Counted from the stretch's first letter, positions 1 to 8,921 are shown. The stretch is DNA of 9,709 nt from Pseudomonadales bacterium (GCA_031277435.1 JAITMI010000244.1:1-9709); one strand, 5' to 3'. Notes: a model not told the origin generated them from the letters alone. Numbers and translations are program-made.

Positions 1-1005
<1,005 letters not shown>

Positions 1006-1062
1006 CGTGTGCCGTCCTTGATGGTGGGGGTCATCTTGGGGAGATAGGTGAACAAAAAGCAA

Positions 1063-1071
1063 TTTATAACA
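1063..1071 (-). promoter_or_regulatory. Possible extended -10 promoter for hsdM
   Basis: Read on the minus strand, this is TG-T-TATAAA, an extended -10 element with five of six matches to TATAAT. It would start transcription near 1056, about 50 nt before the hsdM ATG. There is no good -35 hexamer at 17 bp, which extended -10 promoters can tolerate. This is a motif match only. Confidence 0.35.
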
Positions 1072-1412
1072 TGCCCGGCGTTTTCCCTTGTGGATTACCT
1101 GTAGACAAGCTGAGCGTTCCCCGTCACCCGCTACGCATAAAAATCCGTTTCCTGTGCATAGCCCTTGGAAGCCTTTGCGGATAACTCCGCGTTCACGCCT
1201 CCGCCGCTCTTTACCCCCAAAGCGCTCCGGTGCCATTCCGGCGCTGGTCAACAGTTTCGCCTTGCTTTTATCGTATTGATAATAAAGGAAAAAATCCTCT
1301 TATCCTCAGAAGGGCTGGCTTCTAATAACAACAACAAAATAATCAGTAACTACATATAAGTAAGAGCTATGTGTTTAGTTGACGAATGCCACGAGCGCTT
1401 CAAATCCCAACA

Positions 1413-1441
1413 CAGACAGCCCCAGCCAGAACATTTATACT
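1413..1441 (+). promoter_or_regulatory. Possible sigma70-type promoter for mnmG
   Basis: TATACT at 1436-1441 (5/6 to TATAAT) stands 17 bp downstream of CAGACA at 1413-1418 (4/6 to TTGACA). Transcription would begin near 1448, about 25 nt before the chosen mnmG ATG. The match is moderate. It would also rule out the upstream in-frame ATG at 1386 as the start, since that lies before the transcript. Confidence 0.35.
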
Positions 1442-1472
1442 GCCGCCTCATCCTGTTTTGATTCCCGCAACC

Positions 1473-3401
1473 ATGTCCTCATCCCAAACCTATGACGTCA
1501 TCGTCGTCGGCGGTGGCCACGCTGGCACTGAAGCCGCGCTGGCGGCTGCCCGTATGGGGGTGAGCACCTTGCTGGTGACGCACAACATCGAGACTTTGGG
1601 GCAGATGTCTTGCAATCCGGCGATTGGCGGCATTGGCAAGACGCACCTGGTGATGGAGGTGGATGCGCTGGGCGGGGCGATGGCGCGGGCGGCGGATCGT
1701 GGCGGCATTCAGTTTCGCGTGCTCAATGCCAGCAAGGGGCCGGCGGTGCGGGCGACGCGGGCGCAGGCGGACCGGGTGCTGTACAAGGCGGCGATCCGCG
1801 CCATGCTGGAGAATCAGCCGGGGCTCTTGCTGTTTCAGCAGGCGGTGGATGACTTGATCGTGGAGGGCGGCGCGGTGCGCGGCATCGTGACGCAGATGGG
1901 CCTGCGGTTTTTTGCGCGCCGGGTGGTGTTGACGGCTGGCACTTTCCTGGGCGGTAAGATTCATATTGGTCTCGAGAATTACGCGGGCGGCCGCGCGGGG
2001 GATCCGCCTTCGCTGGCTTTGGCGCGGCGTTTGCGAGAATTGCCGCTGCGGGTGGGGCGGCTCAAAACCGGCACGCCGCCGCGCATTGACGCGCGCACGG
2101 TGGATTTTGCGGTGATGAAGGAGCAACCGGGCGATACGCCAACGCCGGTGCTGTCGTATCTGGGCCGCGTGGAGGAGCATCCGCGGCAGGTGAGCTGTTA
2201 CATCACCGCTACCAACGAGCGCTGCCACGACATCATCCGCGCCGGGCTCGATCAATCGCCGATGTACGCCGGGGTGATCGAAGGCGCCGGGCCGCGTTAC
2301 TGCCCCTCGATCGAGGACAAGGTGGTGCGTTTCGCCGAGCGCACCAGCCATCAGATTTTCGTTGAACCAGAAGGGCTTACCACGCACGAGCTCTACCCCA
2401 ACGGCATTTCCACCAGCTTGCCGTTTTCGATTCAGCAAAAGGTGATCGCTCATATCAAAGGCTTCGAGCGGGCGCATATCACGCGGCCCGGCTACGCCAT
2501 CGAATACGATTTCTTCGACCCGCGCGACCTGCACCCCACGCTGGAAACCCGCCATATCGAGGGGCTGTATTTCGCCGGGCAGATCAACGGCACCACCGGT
2601 TACGAGGAGGCCGCCGCGCAGGGCCTCTTGGCCGGCATCAACGCCGCGCTGGCGGTGAAGGAACAGGCGCCCTGGAGCCCGGCGCGCGATGAAGCCTACC
2701 TCGGCGTGCTGGTGGATGATCTTTTGACCCAAGGCACGCGCGAGCCTTACCGCATGTTCACCAGCCGCGCCGAATACCGCTTGCAGTTGCGCCAGGACAA
2801 CGCCGATTTCCGCCTGACCGAAATGGGCCGCAAGCTGGGCCTAGTCGATGACGAGCGCTGGGACCATTTTTGCCGCAAGCGGGAAGCGTTGGAACGCGAG
2901 CAGCGCTGGCTCGAACAAACCTGGGCGCGGCCCGGCACGCCGCTTGGCGACGCGCTCGATGGCAAACTGGAAAAACCGCTGAGTCACGAATACCGCCTCA
3001 GCGAGCTGGTGGCGCGCCCCGAACTGTCGCTCGACGAGGTGTTGGACGCCGTGCGCGATGCGGGCCTGCGCCAGGAATTGCCAGAGGCGGCGGTAAAGGA
3101 ACAGCTCGAAATCAGCATCAAGTACCAGGGTTACATCGACCGCCAGCGCGAGGAAATCGACAAACTGCGCCGGCACGAACAAACCGCGATTCCAGCGGAT
3201 TTTGATTTTTCCGCCGTCACCGGCCTTTCCAATGAGCTTAAGCAGAAACTGGCGCAAACGCGGCCCGACAGCATTGGCCGCGCTTCGCGCCTGGCCGGGG
3301 TCACCCCGGCGGCGATTTCCTTGCTTCTGGTGCACCTGAAAAAACATCAGGGCCGCCAGCAGAGTACACTTGGCGACGCGGCCGCCAAGAAATCCGCGTG
3401 A
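1473..3401 (+). CDS. mnmG: tRNA uridine-5-carboxymethylaminomethyl modification enzyme MnmG (GidA)
   Basis: FAD-dependent enzyme that with MnmE installs the 5-carboxymethylaminomethyl group on wobble U34 of certain tRNAs, using methylene-tetrahydrofolate and NADH; cytoplasmic. The 642-residue product is close to the usual 620-650. The N-terminal dinucleotide-binding motif is GGGHAG at 13-18. Cysteine 47 lies in MSCNPAIGG. The first family signature YCPSIEDK is at 276-283 with Cys277, the equivalent of the conserved E. coli cysteine. The second signature, [17 protein letters not shown], is at 368-384. [16 protein letters not shown] is at 422-437, and the helical C-terminal domain follows. I chose the ATG at 1473 because family members begin just before the YDVIVVGGG strand; an in-frame ATG at 1386 would add 29 low-complexity residues. 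Neither start has a clear Shine-Dalgarno. The gene is followed after 9 nt by rsmG, an arrangement conserved in many bacteria. Confidence 0.97.
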   Translation: MSSSQTYDVIVVGGGHAGTEAALAAARMGVSTLLVTHNIETLGQMSCNPAIGGIGKTHLVMEVDALGGAMARAADRGGIQFRVLNASKGPAVRATRAQADRVLYKAAIRAMLENQPGLLLFQQAVDDLIVEGGAVRGIVTQMGLRFFARRVVLTAGTFLGGKIHIGLENYAGGRAGDPPSLALARRLRELPLRVGRLKTGTPPRIDARTVDFAVMKEQPGDTPTPVLSYLGRVEEHPRQVSCYITATNERCHDIIRAGLDQSPMYAGVIEGAGPRYCPSIEDKVVRFAERTSHQIFVEPEGLTTHELYPNGISTSLPFSIQQKVIAHIKGFERAHITRPGYAIEYDFFDPRDLHPTLETRHIEGLYFAGQINGTTGYEEAAAQGLLAGINAALAVKEQAPWSPARDEAYLGVLVDDLLTQGTREPYRMFTSRAEYRLQLRQDNADFRLTEMGRKLGLVDDERWDHFCRKREALEREQRWLEQTWARPGTPLGDALDGKLEKPLSHEYRLSELVARPELSLDEVLDAVRDAGLRQELPEAAVKEQLEISIKYQGYIDRQREEIDKLRRHEQTAIPADFDFSAVTGLSNELKQKLAQTRPDSIGRASRLAGVTPAAISLLLVHLKKHQGRQQSTLGDAAAKKSA

Positions 3402-3410
3402 GTCACGACA

Positions 3411-4070
3411 ATGCTAGTTCAAGCGCAACAATTGCAGACACGTTTGGCTTCCGGCATCGAGCAACTGGGCTTGCGCTTGCCGGGCAGCGCCACGGCGCAA
3501 CTTTTTGCCTATCTTGAGCAATTGCACAAATGGAACCGGGTGTTCAATCTCAGCGGCATCCGCGATCCGGATGTCATGCTCACGCATCATTTGTTCGACA
3601 GCTTGAGCCTTCTGCCCCACATCGACGGCGCGCGGGTAGTGGACGTGGGCACCGGCGCTGGCTTGCCGGGCCTGCCGCTGGCGATTTGTCTGCCGGAGGT
3701 CGAGTTCATTCTTATCGACAGCATCAGCAAGAAAACCCGGTTTATTTTTCAAACCATCACGCAGCTTCGGCTTGCTAATGTCGAGGTGGTGCACGCCAGG
3801 GTGGAGGACTACCTTGCCGAGCCCGCCGTGGACATCGTCACCAGCCGCGCGTTTTCGTCCTTGACGGATTTCATCACGAGTTGCCGGCATCTTTTGCATC
3901 AGCGGCCCGGCGCCAGACTCCTGGCGATGAAAGGCCGTATGCCAGATGATGAACTCTTGGCGCTGCCGGATGATTTTCATCTTTACGCTAGCCATGCCCT
4001 CACCGTGCCGGGGCTGGACGCGGAACGCTGCGTCCTCGATTTGCGGCCACGCGCGGCGCTGGTGCAATGA
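3411..4070 (+). CDS. rsmG: 16S rRNA (guanine527-N7)-methyltransferase RsmG (GidB)
   Basis: SAM-dependent methyltransferase that makes m7G527 in 16S rRNA; loss in other bacteria gives low-level streptomycin resistance. The 219-residue product has the normal family length. Visible motifs are WNRVFNLSGI at 41-50, the SAM-binding VDVGTGAGLPG at 77-87, the acidic and basic residues of LIDSISKKTRF at 101-111, TSRAF at 144-148 and MKG at 173-175, all in the expected order. It starts 9 nt after mnmG with no strong ribosome binding site, suggesting translational coupling with mnmG. The C terminus after about residue 200 is less recognisable but intact. Confidence 0.96.
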   Translation: MLVQAQQLQTRLASGIEQLGLRLPGSATAQLFAYLEQLHKWNRVFNLSGIRDPDVMLTHHLFDSLSLLPHIDGARVVDVGTGAGLPGLPLAICLPEVEFILIDSISKKTRFIFQTITQLRLANVEVVHARVEDYLAEPAVDIVTSRAFSSLTDFITSCRHLLHQRPGARLLAMKGRMPDDELLALPDDFHLYASHALTVPGLDAERCVLDLRPRAALVQ

Positions 4071-4118
4071 ACGGCGCGGCAAAAAAAATAGAGCAACGGA
4101 TGCAAGACTGAGACCCTG

Positions 4119-4946
4119 ATGGCAGCAAAAATTCTGGCGATCGCCAATCAAAAAGGCGGGGTGGGCAAGACCACCACCACGATCAATCTCGCCGCCTCGC
4201 TGGCGCGGATGAAGCAGCGCGTATTGCTGGTGGATCTCGATCCGCAGGGCAACGCCACCATGGGCAGCGGCATCGACAAGGCCGAGCTTGAACACAGCAT
4301 TTATGATGTGTTGACCCAGGCCTGCACCGCCGCCACCGCCATCGTGCCGGCGGGCGACAATGGTTACGACGTGCTGCCATCGAACGGCGATCTCACCGCC
4401 GCCGAGGTGGAATTGATCGACGCCGAGGCCAGGGAACAGCGCCTCAAGCACGCGCTTTGGCCTCTGCTCGATAACTATGACTACCTCCTCATCGACTGCC
4501 CGCCCTCACTCAACATGCTCACGCTCAACGCCCTGGTAGCGGCGCACGGGGTATTGATCGCGATGCAGTGCGAGTATTTCGCGCTGGAGGGGCTATCGGC
4601 CTTGTCGGAGACGATCAACGGCATCGCCAGTTCAGTGAATCCGGGCCTTGCCATTGAAGGGCTGGTGCGCACCATGTTTGACCCGCGCAACAAGCTCACG
4701 GTGGAAGTGTCGGATCAGCTCAAGGAGTTTTTTGGCGAACTGGTCTACCGCACGGTGATTCCGCGCAACATCCGCCTGGCCGAAGCGCCGAGCTATGGTC
4801 TGCCCGTCATCGTCTATGATAAAACCTCGACCGGCGCCTTGGCTTACCTGGCGCTGGCTGGAGAACTCTTGCGCCGCCATGCGGGGCGCGCCGAGAAACC
4901 AAGCCCCGACGATCTTACGCGCGACAGCCAAGGAGCCCTTGAATAA
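4119..4946 (+). CDS. parA: Chromosome-partitioning ATPase ParA (Soj type)
   Basis: Walker-type ATPase that binds DNA non-specifically in its ATP-bound dimer and moves ParB-parS complexes, separating newly replicated origins. The 275-residue protein begins directly with the ATPase domain and lacks the N-terminal helix-turn-helix of type Ia plasmid ParA, so it is of the small chromosomal Soj class. It shows the deviant Walker A motif KGGVGKTT at 12-19 with the signature lysine at 12, the A' box DLDPQGN at 39-45 and the Walker B strand LLIDCPPS at 123-130. It follows rsmG by 48 nt with only a weak ribosome binding site and is followed by parB after 3 nt, so the two are a translationally linked pair. 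The last 25 residues are poorly conserved. Confidence 0.97.
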   Translation: MAAKILAIANQKGGVGKTTTTINLAASLARMKQRVLLVDLDPQGNATMGSGIDKAELEHSIYDVLTQACTAATAIVPAGDNGYDVLPSNGDLTAAEVELIDAEAREQRLKHALWPLLDNYDYLLIDCPPSLNMLTLNALVAAHGVLIAMQCEYFALEGLSALSETINGIASSVNPGLAIEGLVRTMFDPRNKLTVEVSDQLKEFFGELVYRTVIPRNIRLAEAPSYGLPVIVYDKTSTGALAYLALAGELLRRHAGRAEKPSPDDLTRDSQGALE

Positions 4947-4949
4947 TCC

Positions 4950-5885
4950 ATGTCAGCGAAAAAACGAGGATTGGGCAGAGGGCTTGACGCCTTGCTGGGC
5001 GTGCGCAAAAACGTCCAGGACGCACAGACGCCGGTTCCACTAGCCGCGAGCCTGCCGTCCGGCGCCGCGCCCGAGCCGCAAGCCCCGCCGGTGAGCGCCG
5101 ATGGCGCCCTGCGGCAATTGCCAGTGGAATTCATCCGTCCCGGCAAGTACCAGCCGCGGCTCGACATCCGCCCCGACGCCTTGGAAGAACTCGCCGCCTC
5201 GATCAAAAACCAAGGCGTAATGCAGCCGATCGTGGTGCGCCTGATTGGCCTTAACAATTATGAAATCATCGCCGGCGAACGGCGCTGGCGCGCCTGCCAG
5301 TTGGCGGGGCTCGGCACGATTCCGGCGCTGATCCGCGACGTGCCGGACGAAACCGCCATCGCCATGGCGCTGATCGAAAACATCCAGCGCGAAGACCTCA
5401 ACCCCATCGAGGAAGCCGTCGCGCTCAAGCGCCTGCAAGACGAATTCGAACTCACCCAGCAGGAAGTCGCCGACGCCGTCGGCAAGTCGCGCACCGCCGT
5501 CGCCAACTTGCTGCGCCTGATGAGCTTGCAAGCGGAAGTGCGCACCTTCCTCGAACACGGCGATCTCGAAATGGGCCACGCCAGAGCCCTGCTCAGCCTC
5601 GACGCCGCAGAGCAGAACCAAGCCGCCCGCACCGTGATCGCCCGCAACCTGAGCGTGCGCCAGACCGAAGCCTTGGTGCGCCGCCAATTGGCGGAGAACC
5701 AGCGCGGCGCAGAGCCGCTGCGCACGGAGGAGATCGACCCTGATATCCGCTCCCTGCAAGACGAACTGGCCGAACGCCTCGGCGCCGAAGTGCTGATCGA
5801 ACACAGCGCCAAGGGCAAAGGCCGCCTGGTGCTCAAATACGGCTCGCTGGACCAGTTGGACGGCATTTTGGCGCGCATCCGCTAA
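4950..5885 (+). CDS. parB: Chromosome-partitioning protein ParB (Spo0J type)
   Basis: CTP-dependent DNA clamp that loads at parS sites, spreads, and stimulates ParA. The 311-residue protein has the family's basic N-terminal patch (KKRGLGRGLDALLG, 4-17), a proline/alanine-rich linker at about 28-52, the ParB/Srx-like domain with VEFIRPGKYQPR at 59-70, the CTP-binding GERRWR at 109-114 and ENIQRE at 143-148, a helix-turn-helix at about 168-188 (LTQQEVADAVGKSRTAVANL), and a C-terminal dimerisation domain ending at residue 311. The start lies 3 nt after parA; an AAGGAG at 4930-4935 inside parA sits 14 nt before it, a little far for a ribosome binding site. No full parS site is visible in this window. 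Confidence 0.97.
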   Translation: MSAKKRGLGRGLDALLGVRKNVQDAQTPVPLAASLPSGAAPEPQAPPVSADGALRQLPVEFIRPGKYQPRLDIRPDALEELAASIKNQGVMQPIVVRLIGLNNYEIIAGERRWRACQLAGLGTIPALIRDVPDETAIAMALIENIQREDLNPIEEAVALKRLQDEFELTQQEVADAVGKSRTAVANLLRLMSLQAEVRTFLEHGDLEMGHARALLSLDAAEQNQAARTVIARNLSVRQTEALVRRQLAENQRGAEPLRTEEIDPDIRSLQDELAERLGAEVLIEHSAKGKGRLVLKYGSLDQLDGILARIR

Positions 5886-5931
5886 GGTGAAATTATCCGC
5901 GCTGTGTCTCTGTAACGCCCCCGTATTTTTG

Positions 5932-5960
5932 TTGCCGCGCGCGCGAGGGCTCACTATAAT
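5932..5960 (+). promoter_or_regulatory. Sigma70-type promoter of the atp operon
   Basis: TTGCCG at 5932-5937 (4/6 to TTGACA) is followed by an exact 17-bp spacer and a perfect TATAAT at 5955-5960. The predicted start is near 5967. It is the best promoter match in the window and lies in the gap ahead of atpI, so it probably drives the ATP synthase genes. Confidence 0.75.
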
Positions 5961-5967
5961 GCGCGGC
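5934..5967. repeat. Inverted repeat enclosing the atp promoter -10 element
   Basis: GCCGCGC at 5934-5940 and GCGCGGC at 5961-5967 are perfect 7-bp complements separated by 20 bp. The left arm overlaps the -35 element, and the right arm covers the predicted transcription start. TTTT follows at 5968-5971. In RNA coming from parB it could fold as a weak terminator; in DNA it could be an operator. The sequence does not decide between these. Confidence 0.5.
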
Positions 5968-6125
5968 TTTTGACGGGTAGCCACAGAATGGTCACTCGTT
6001 TCGGGAAGTGAGCTAGGCGGTAAGCTGGAAAAAAGCGAACTGAATCAGCTAATTCCCCGTGCGTAAGGAAGCTCTACTGAGTTTCACCGCGCGCGGGAGA
6101 TCCAGGTAACAAAGCAGGGTAGACG

Positions 6126-6515
6126 ATGTCAGCCATCCAAAAACCCCCAGTCAACCGGATCGTGCTGCGGCAGTTGCTCGTGCTGCTCATCCTGTGGGCC
6201 TTGGCCCAAGTCTTTCTCGAAACCGTAGTGGCTTATTCCATCTTGTTGGGCGGAATGCTCTCCATCGTTCCCGGCGCGTATTTCGCCTACAAGGCCACGC
6301 GCCACCGGGGCGCCAGAGCCACCGAACGCATGGTAAACAGTGTCTATTTCGCCGAAGTGATGAAACTGGCCCTTACCGGCGCGGGTTTCGCCCTGGTCTT
6401 TACCCAGGTCAAACCTTTGCACCCCGTGGGGCTTTTTTGCGGGTTCATCCTGGTGCACATCGTGGGGCTGGTAATGCTGGTCCGGGTCACGATGCCGCCC
6501 AACCCACAACGATAG
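6126..6515 (+). CDS. atpI: ATP synthase accessory protein AtpI
   Basis: Small inner-membrane protein encoded first in many bacterial atp operons; in other species it helps assemble the c ring and may affect Mg2+ or Ca2+ transport. The 129-residue product has four likely membrane segments at about 13-30, 33-55, 78-94 and 98-120, and the family motif YFAEVMKLALT at 74-84 with a charged E and K inside a membrane segment. A GCAGGGT ribosome binding site lies just before the ATG. AtpI sequences diverge widely, so position at the head of the operon adds much to the call. Confidence 0.9.
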   Translation: MSAIQKPPVNRIVLRQLLVLLILWALAQVFLETVVAYSILLGGMLSIVPGAYFAYKATRHRGARATERMVNSVYFAEVMKLALTGAGFALVFTQVKPLHPVGLFCGFILVHIVGLVMLVRVTMPPNPQR

Positions 6516-6553
6516 ACCCAACGACAGATTTGATAACTAGCGGATATTGGTAA

Positions 6554-7426
<873 letters not shown>

Positions 7427-7482
7427 AAAAACGATTTATTAACCAGTTTTAGCAACAACCTTTCATCACTTTGGAGACAACA
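7427..7482 (+). promoter_or_regulatory. U- and A-rich translation initiation region of atpE
   Basis: The 56 nt before atpE are much richer in A and T than the flanking genes. They contain GTTTTAGCAACAAC at 7446-7459 and a strong Shine-Dalgarno TTGGAGAC at 7471-7478, 6 nt from the ATG. The arrangement resembles the E. coli atpE enhancer region, where a U-rich, unstructured stretch precedes TGGAGAC and raises c-subunit synthesis. The resemblance is from memory of that leader, and function here is inferred. Confidence 0.5.
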
Positions 7483-7728
7483 ATGGAAATCATTTTCGCC
7501 AACACCCTGCTCGCCGCCGCTTTGATTTTCGGCATCTGTGGCGCCGGTACCGCTATCGCCTTCGGCCTGCTCGGCGGCAAACTGATCGAAAGCTCCGCCC
7601 GTCAGCCAGAACTGGCGCCGCGCTTGCAAGTACAGTTCTTCCTGGTGGCCGGCTTCGTGGACGTAATCTCGATCATCGGCGTGGGCATGGCCATGTACTT
7701 CATCTTCGTTCAGCCGTTCAGCGTATAA
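7483..7728 (+). CDS. atpE: F1Fo ATP synthase subunit c
   Basis: Forms the rotating proton-carrying ring in the membrane. The 81-residue product is two hydrophobic helices (about 6-32 and 51-78) joined by the polar loop ARQPE at 39-43, which contacts gamma and epsilon. The proton-carrying carboxylate is Asp60 in VAGFVDVISIIGVG, equivalent to E. coli Asp61. The first helix has the small-residue run GICGAGTAIAFGLLGG, with some of the usual glycines replaced by Ala or Phe. I chose ATG 7483 over an in-frame TTG at 7471 because that TTG is part of the Shine-Dalgarno TTGGAGAC. Asp rather than a Glu-based sodium motif points to protons as the coupling ion. Confidence 0.96.
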   Translation: MEIIFANTLLAAALIFGICGAGTAIAFGLLGGKLIESSARQPELAPRLQVQFFLVAGFVDVISIIGVGMAMYFIFVQPFSV

Positions 7729-7794
7729 GGATTTTTGGTCACATCAAGGTCGCCATAGTGAACAACAAGGTGACTGGAACGTTGCGGTTCTGAG

Positions 7795-7822
7795 TCGTGG
7801 CCGGCCCCCGGCGCGGCCATGA
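7795..7822 (+). other. Stable stem-loop between atpE and atpF
   Basis: TCGTGGCCG at 7795-7803 pairs with CGGCCATGA at 7814-7822 (9 bp with one G-U). Inside it GCC 7804-7806 can pair with GGC 7810-7812 around a CCC loop. The structure ends just before the atpF ribosome binding site (GAGGTG, about 7827-7832). No T run follows, so it does not look like an intrinsic terminator. It could be an RNA processing or stability element, or could limit b-subunit translation. Confidence 0.55.
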
Positions 7823-7841
7823 CCACGAGGTGAATAAAGCT

Positions 7842-8312
7842 ATGAATCTGAATGCAACCATCATTGGGCAAATTTTCGCCTTCTTCCTGTTCGCGTGGTT
7901 TTGCCAGGCGATTGTCTGGCCGCCAGTGGTCAGAGCCATGGAAGAGCGGCGCAAGAAAATCGCCGACGGCCTGGATGCCGCCGACCGCGCCAGCCACGAT
8001 CTGGAACGGGCGCAGGAGCGCGTGGCCGAACAATTGAGAGACGCCAAGGCCAATTCCGCCGGCATCATCGATCAGGCCAACAAGCGCGCCAGCCAGATTA
8101 TCGAGGAAGCCAAGGAAAAGGCGCGCGAGGAAGCGGGCCGCATCAAGGCCGGCGCGCAGGCGGAAATTGACCAACAGGTCAACCAGGCCCGCGAACAACT
8201 GCGCCAGCAGGTGGCTACGCTGGCGGTGGCCGGCGCCGAGAAAATTCTTGAACGCGCCGTCGATCAAAACGCCCACGCCGACCTGTTACGAAAACTGGCC
8301 GCCAGCCTGTAA
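7842..8312 (+). CDS. atpF: F1Fo ATP synthase subunit b
   Basis: Peripheral stalk subunit that dimerises and links Fo to the F1 head through delta. The product has 156 residues, the same length as the E. coli protein. A single N-terminal membrane helix at about 4-25 is followed by [15 protein letters not shown] with the conserved Arg36, then a long charged coiled coil to about residue 125 and a C-terminal delta-binding part. I chose ATG 7842, giving [15 protein letters not shown] as in homologs. The frame is open upstream to a GTG at 7797, but that would add 15 hydrophilic residues ahead of the membrane helix and lies within the hairpin. The 113-nt gap after atpE is the longest inside the operon. 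Confidence 0.96.
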   Translation: MNLNATIIGQIFAFFLFAWFCQAIVWPPVVRAMEERRKKIADGLDAADRASHDLERAQERVAEQLRDAKANSAGIIDQANKRASQIIEEAKEKAREEAGRIKAGAQAEIDQQVNQAREQLRQQVATLAVAGAEKILERAVDQNAHADLLRKLAASL

Positions 8313-8329
8313 GCGAAAGGAAAGCCTCC

Positions 8330-8866
8330 ATGTCGCAACTCACAACCTTCGCGCGGCCCTACGCCAAGGCGGCTTTTGAAACCGCCGAGGCCGCTGGCGC
8401 CTTGACCGAATGGTCACAAGCGCTTGGCCTCGCGGCCGCGCTGACGCAAGAGGAAAAAGTCGCCACCTTTCTGAACCAGCCGGAGCTCGGCTGGGAACGC
8501 CAGGCGGCGACCCTGCTCGAATTGGCCGATAGCGGTCTCGACGGTAAACAGCGCAATTTCATCAGCCTGCTCGCCAGCAATCAGCGGCTCGCGCTATTGC
8601 CGGAAACCGTCCGGCTTTATGAAGAGCTTAAAGCCGAGCGCGAGCGCACCGTGGATGTCGAGGTAGTCAGCGCCTTCGCCCTGGATGAAGAACAAACCCA
8701 GGCGCTCGCCGGCACGCTCAAAACGCGCCTGCGGCGCGAGGTGAAATTGAGCGCCAGCGTGGACCAGAGCTTGATCGGCGGCGTCATCGTGCGCGCCGGC
8801 GACTTGGTGATCGACGCCTCGGTACGCGGAAAATTGAACAAACTTTCAGAAACCATGAACGCCTGA
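8330..8866 (+). CDS. atpH: F1Fo ATP synthase subunit delta
   Basis: Soluble OSCP-type subunit that joins the top of F1 to the b dimer. The 178-residue product has the usual length. The N-terminal helical domain opens with [13 protein letters not shown] at 7-19, the standard delta start. The C-terminal signature [22 protein letters not shown] runs over about 148-169. An AAAGGA ribosome binding site lies 8-9 nt before the ATG, and the gene begins 17 nt after atpF. Confidence 0.96.
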   Translation: MSQLTTFARPYAKAAFETAEAAGALTEWSQALGLAAALTQEEKVATFLNQPELGWERQAATLLELADSGLDGKQRNFISLLASNQRLALLPETVRLYEELKAERERTVDVEVVSAFALDEEQTQALAGTLKTRLRREVKLSASVDQSLIGGVIVRAGDLVIDASVRGKLNKLSETMNA

Positions 8867-8874
8867 GACCAATG

Positions 8875-8892
8875 CGCCCCCGGCACGGGGCG
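8875..8892 (+). other. Small GC hairpin between atpH and atpA
   Basis: CGCCCC at 8875-8880 pairs with GGGGCG at 8887-8892 around a six-base loop, all G-C pairs. It ends about 16 nt before the atpA ribosome binding site (TGAGGA, 8908-8913). No T run follows, so termination is unlikely. It may affect RNA stability or be incidental in GC-rich DNA. Confidence 0.4.
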
Positions 8893-8921
8893 GGTCATCG
8901 GGCACCTTGAGGAATCACAGC

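Larger units (their letters stand above)
1006..1472. other. Divergent intergenic region, candidate oriC / DnaA-box cluster
   Basis: This 467-bp stretch between hsdM and mnmG has no convincing gene. The left part carries DnaA-box-like 9-mers compared with TGTGGATAA / TTATCCACA: TGTGGATTA at 1089-1097 (8/9), TGTAGACAA at 1100-1108 (7/9), TGTGCATAG at 1153-1161 (7/9), TGCGGATAA at 1176-1184 (8/9) and, in the opposite orientation, TTATCCTCA at 1300-1308 (8/9). The first two start 11 bp apart, one helical turn. The right part, about 1263-1385, is strikingly AT-rich against GC-rich surroundings and contains the palindrome TTATC-N5-GATAA at 1268-1282. DnaA boxes beside an AT-rich unwinding tract next to mnmG (gidA) match the plan of an origin, and E. 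coli oriC lies beside gidA. No box is a perfect match and dnaA is not in the window, so the origin call is an inference. Confidence 0.45.
5886..6125. other. parB-atpI intergenic region with atp operon promoter and leader
   Basis: There is no gene in these 240 bp. The left part holds a well-matched promoter and an overlapping inverted repeat. The rest, from about 5967 to the atpI start, would be a transcribed leader of about 158 nt. It contains a small hairpin (TCACT 5992-5996 with AGTGA 6007-6011) and the 10-bp palindrome CCGCGCGCGG at 6087-6096. I recognise no riboswitch or known small RNA in it. Confidence 0.6.

Noticed and set aside
1308..1323. Short inverted repeat AGAAG-N6-CTTCT as a terminator
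   Set aside because: The stem is only 5 bp and is followed by A-rich rather than T-rich sequence.
1341..1353. Possible IHF site in the AT-rich tract (AATCAGTAACTAC)
   Set aside because: It fails the 3' TTR part of the consensus, and such matches are common by chance in AT-rich DNA.
1711..1726. parS-like sequence inside mnmG (AGTTTCGCGTGCTCAA)
   Set aside because: Only about 10 of 16 positions match the parS consensus, and the palindrome is not preserved.
1479..2732. Long open frame on the minus strand opposite mnmG (417 codons)
   Set aside because: It is antisense to a certain gene, its composition is the Arg/His-rich type typical of GC-rich shadow frames, and it shows no recognisable domain.
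3414..5984. Long minus-strand open frames opposite rsmG/parA (3414-4451) and parB (5040-5984)
   Set aside because: They are antisense to well-supported genes, have no family motifs, and arise from the codon structure of GC-rich DNA.
7797..7841. Longer atpF starting at a GTG
   Set aside because: It would add 15 polar residues before the membrane helix, lacks a ribosome binding site, and overlaps the hairpin; the ATG at 7842 gives the standard length of 156.
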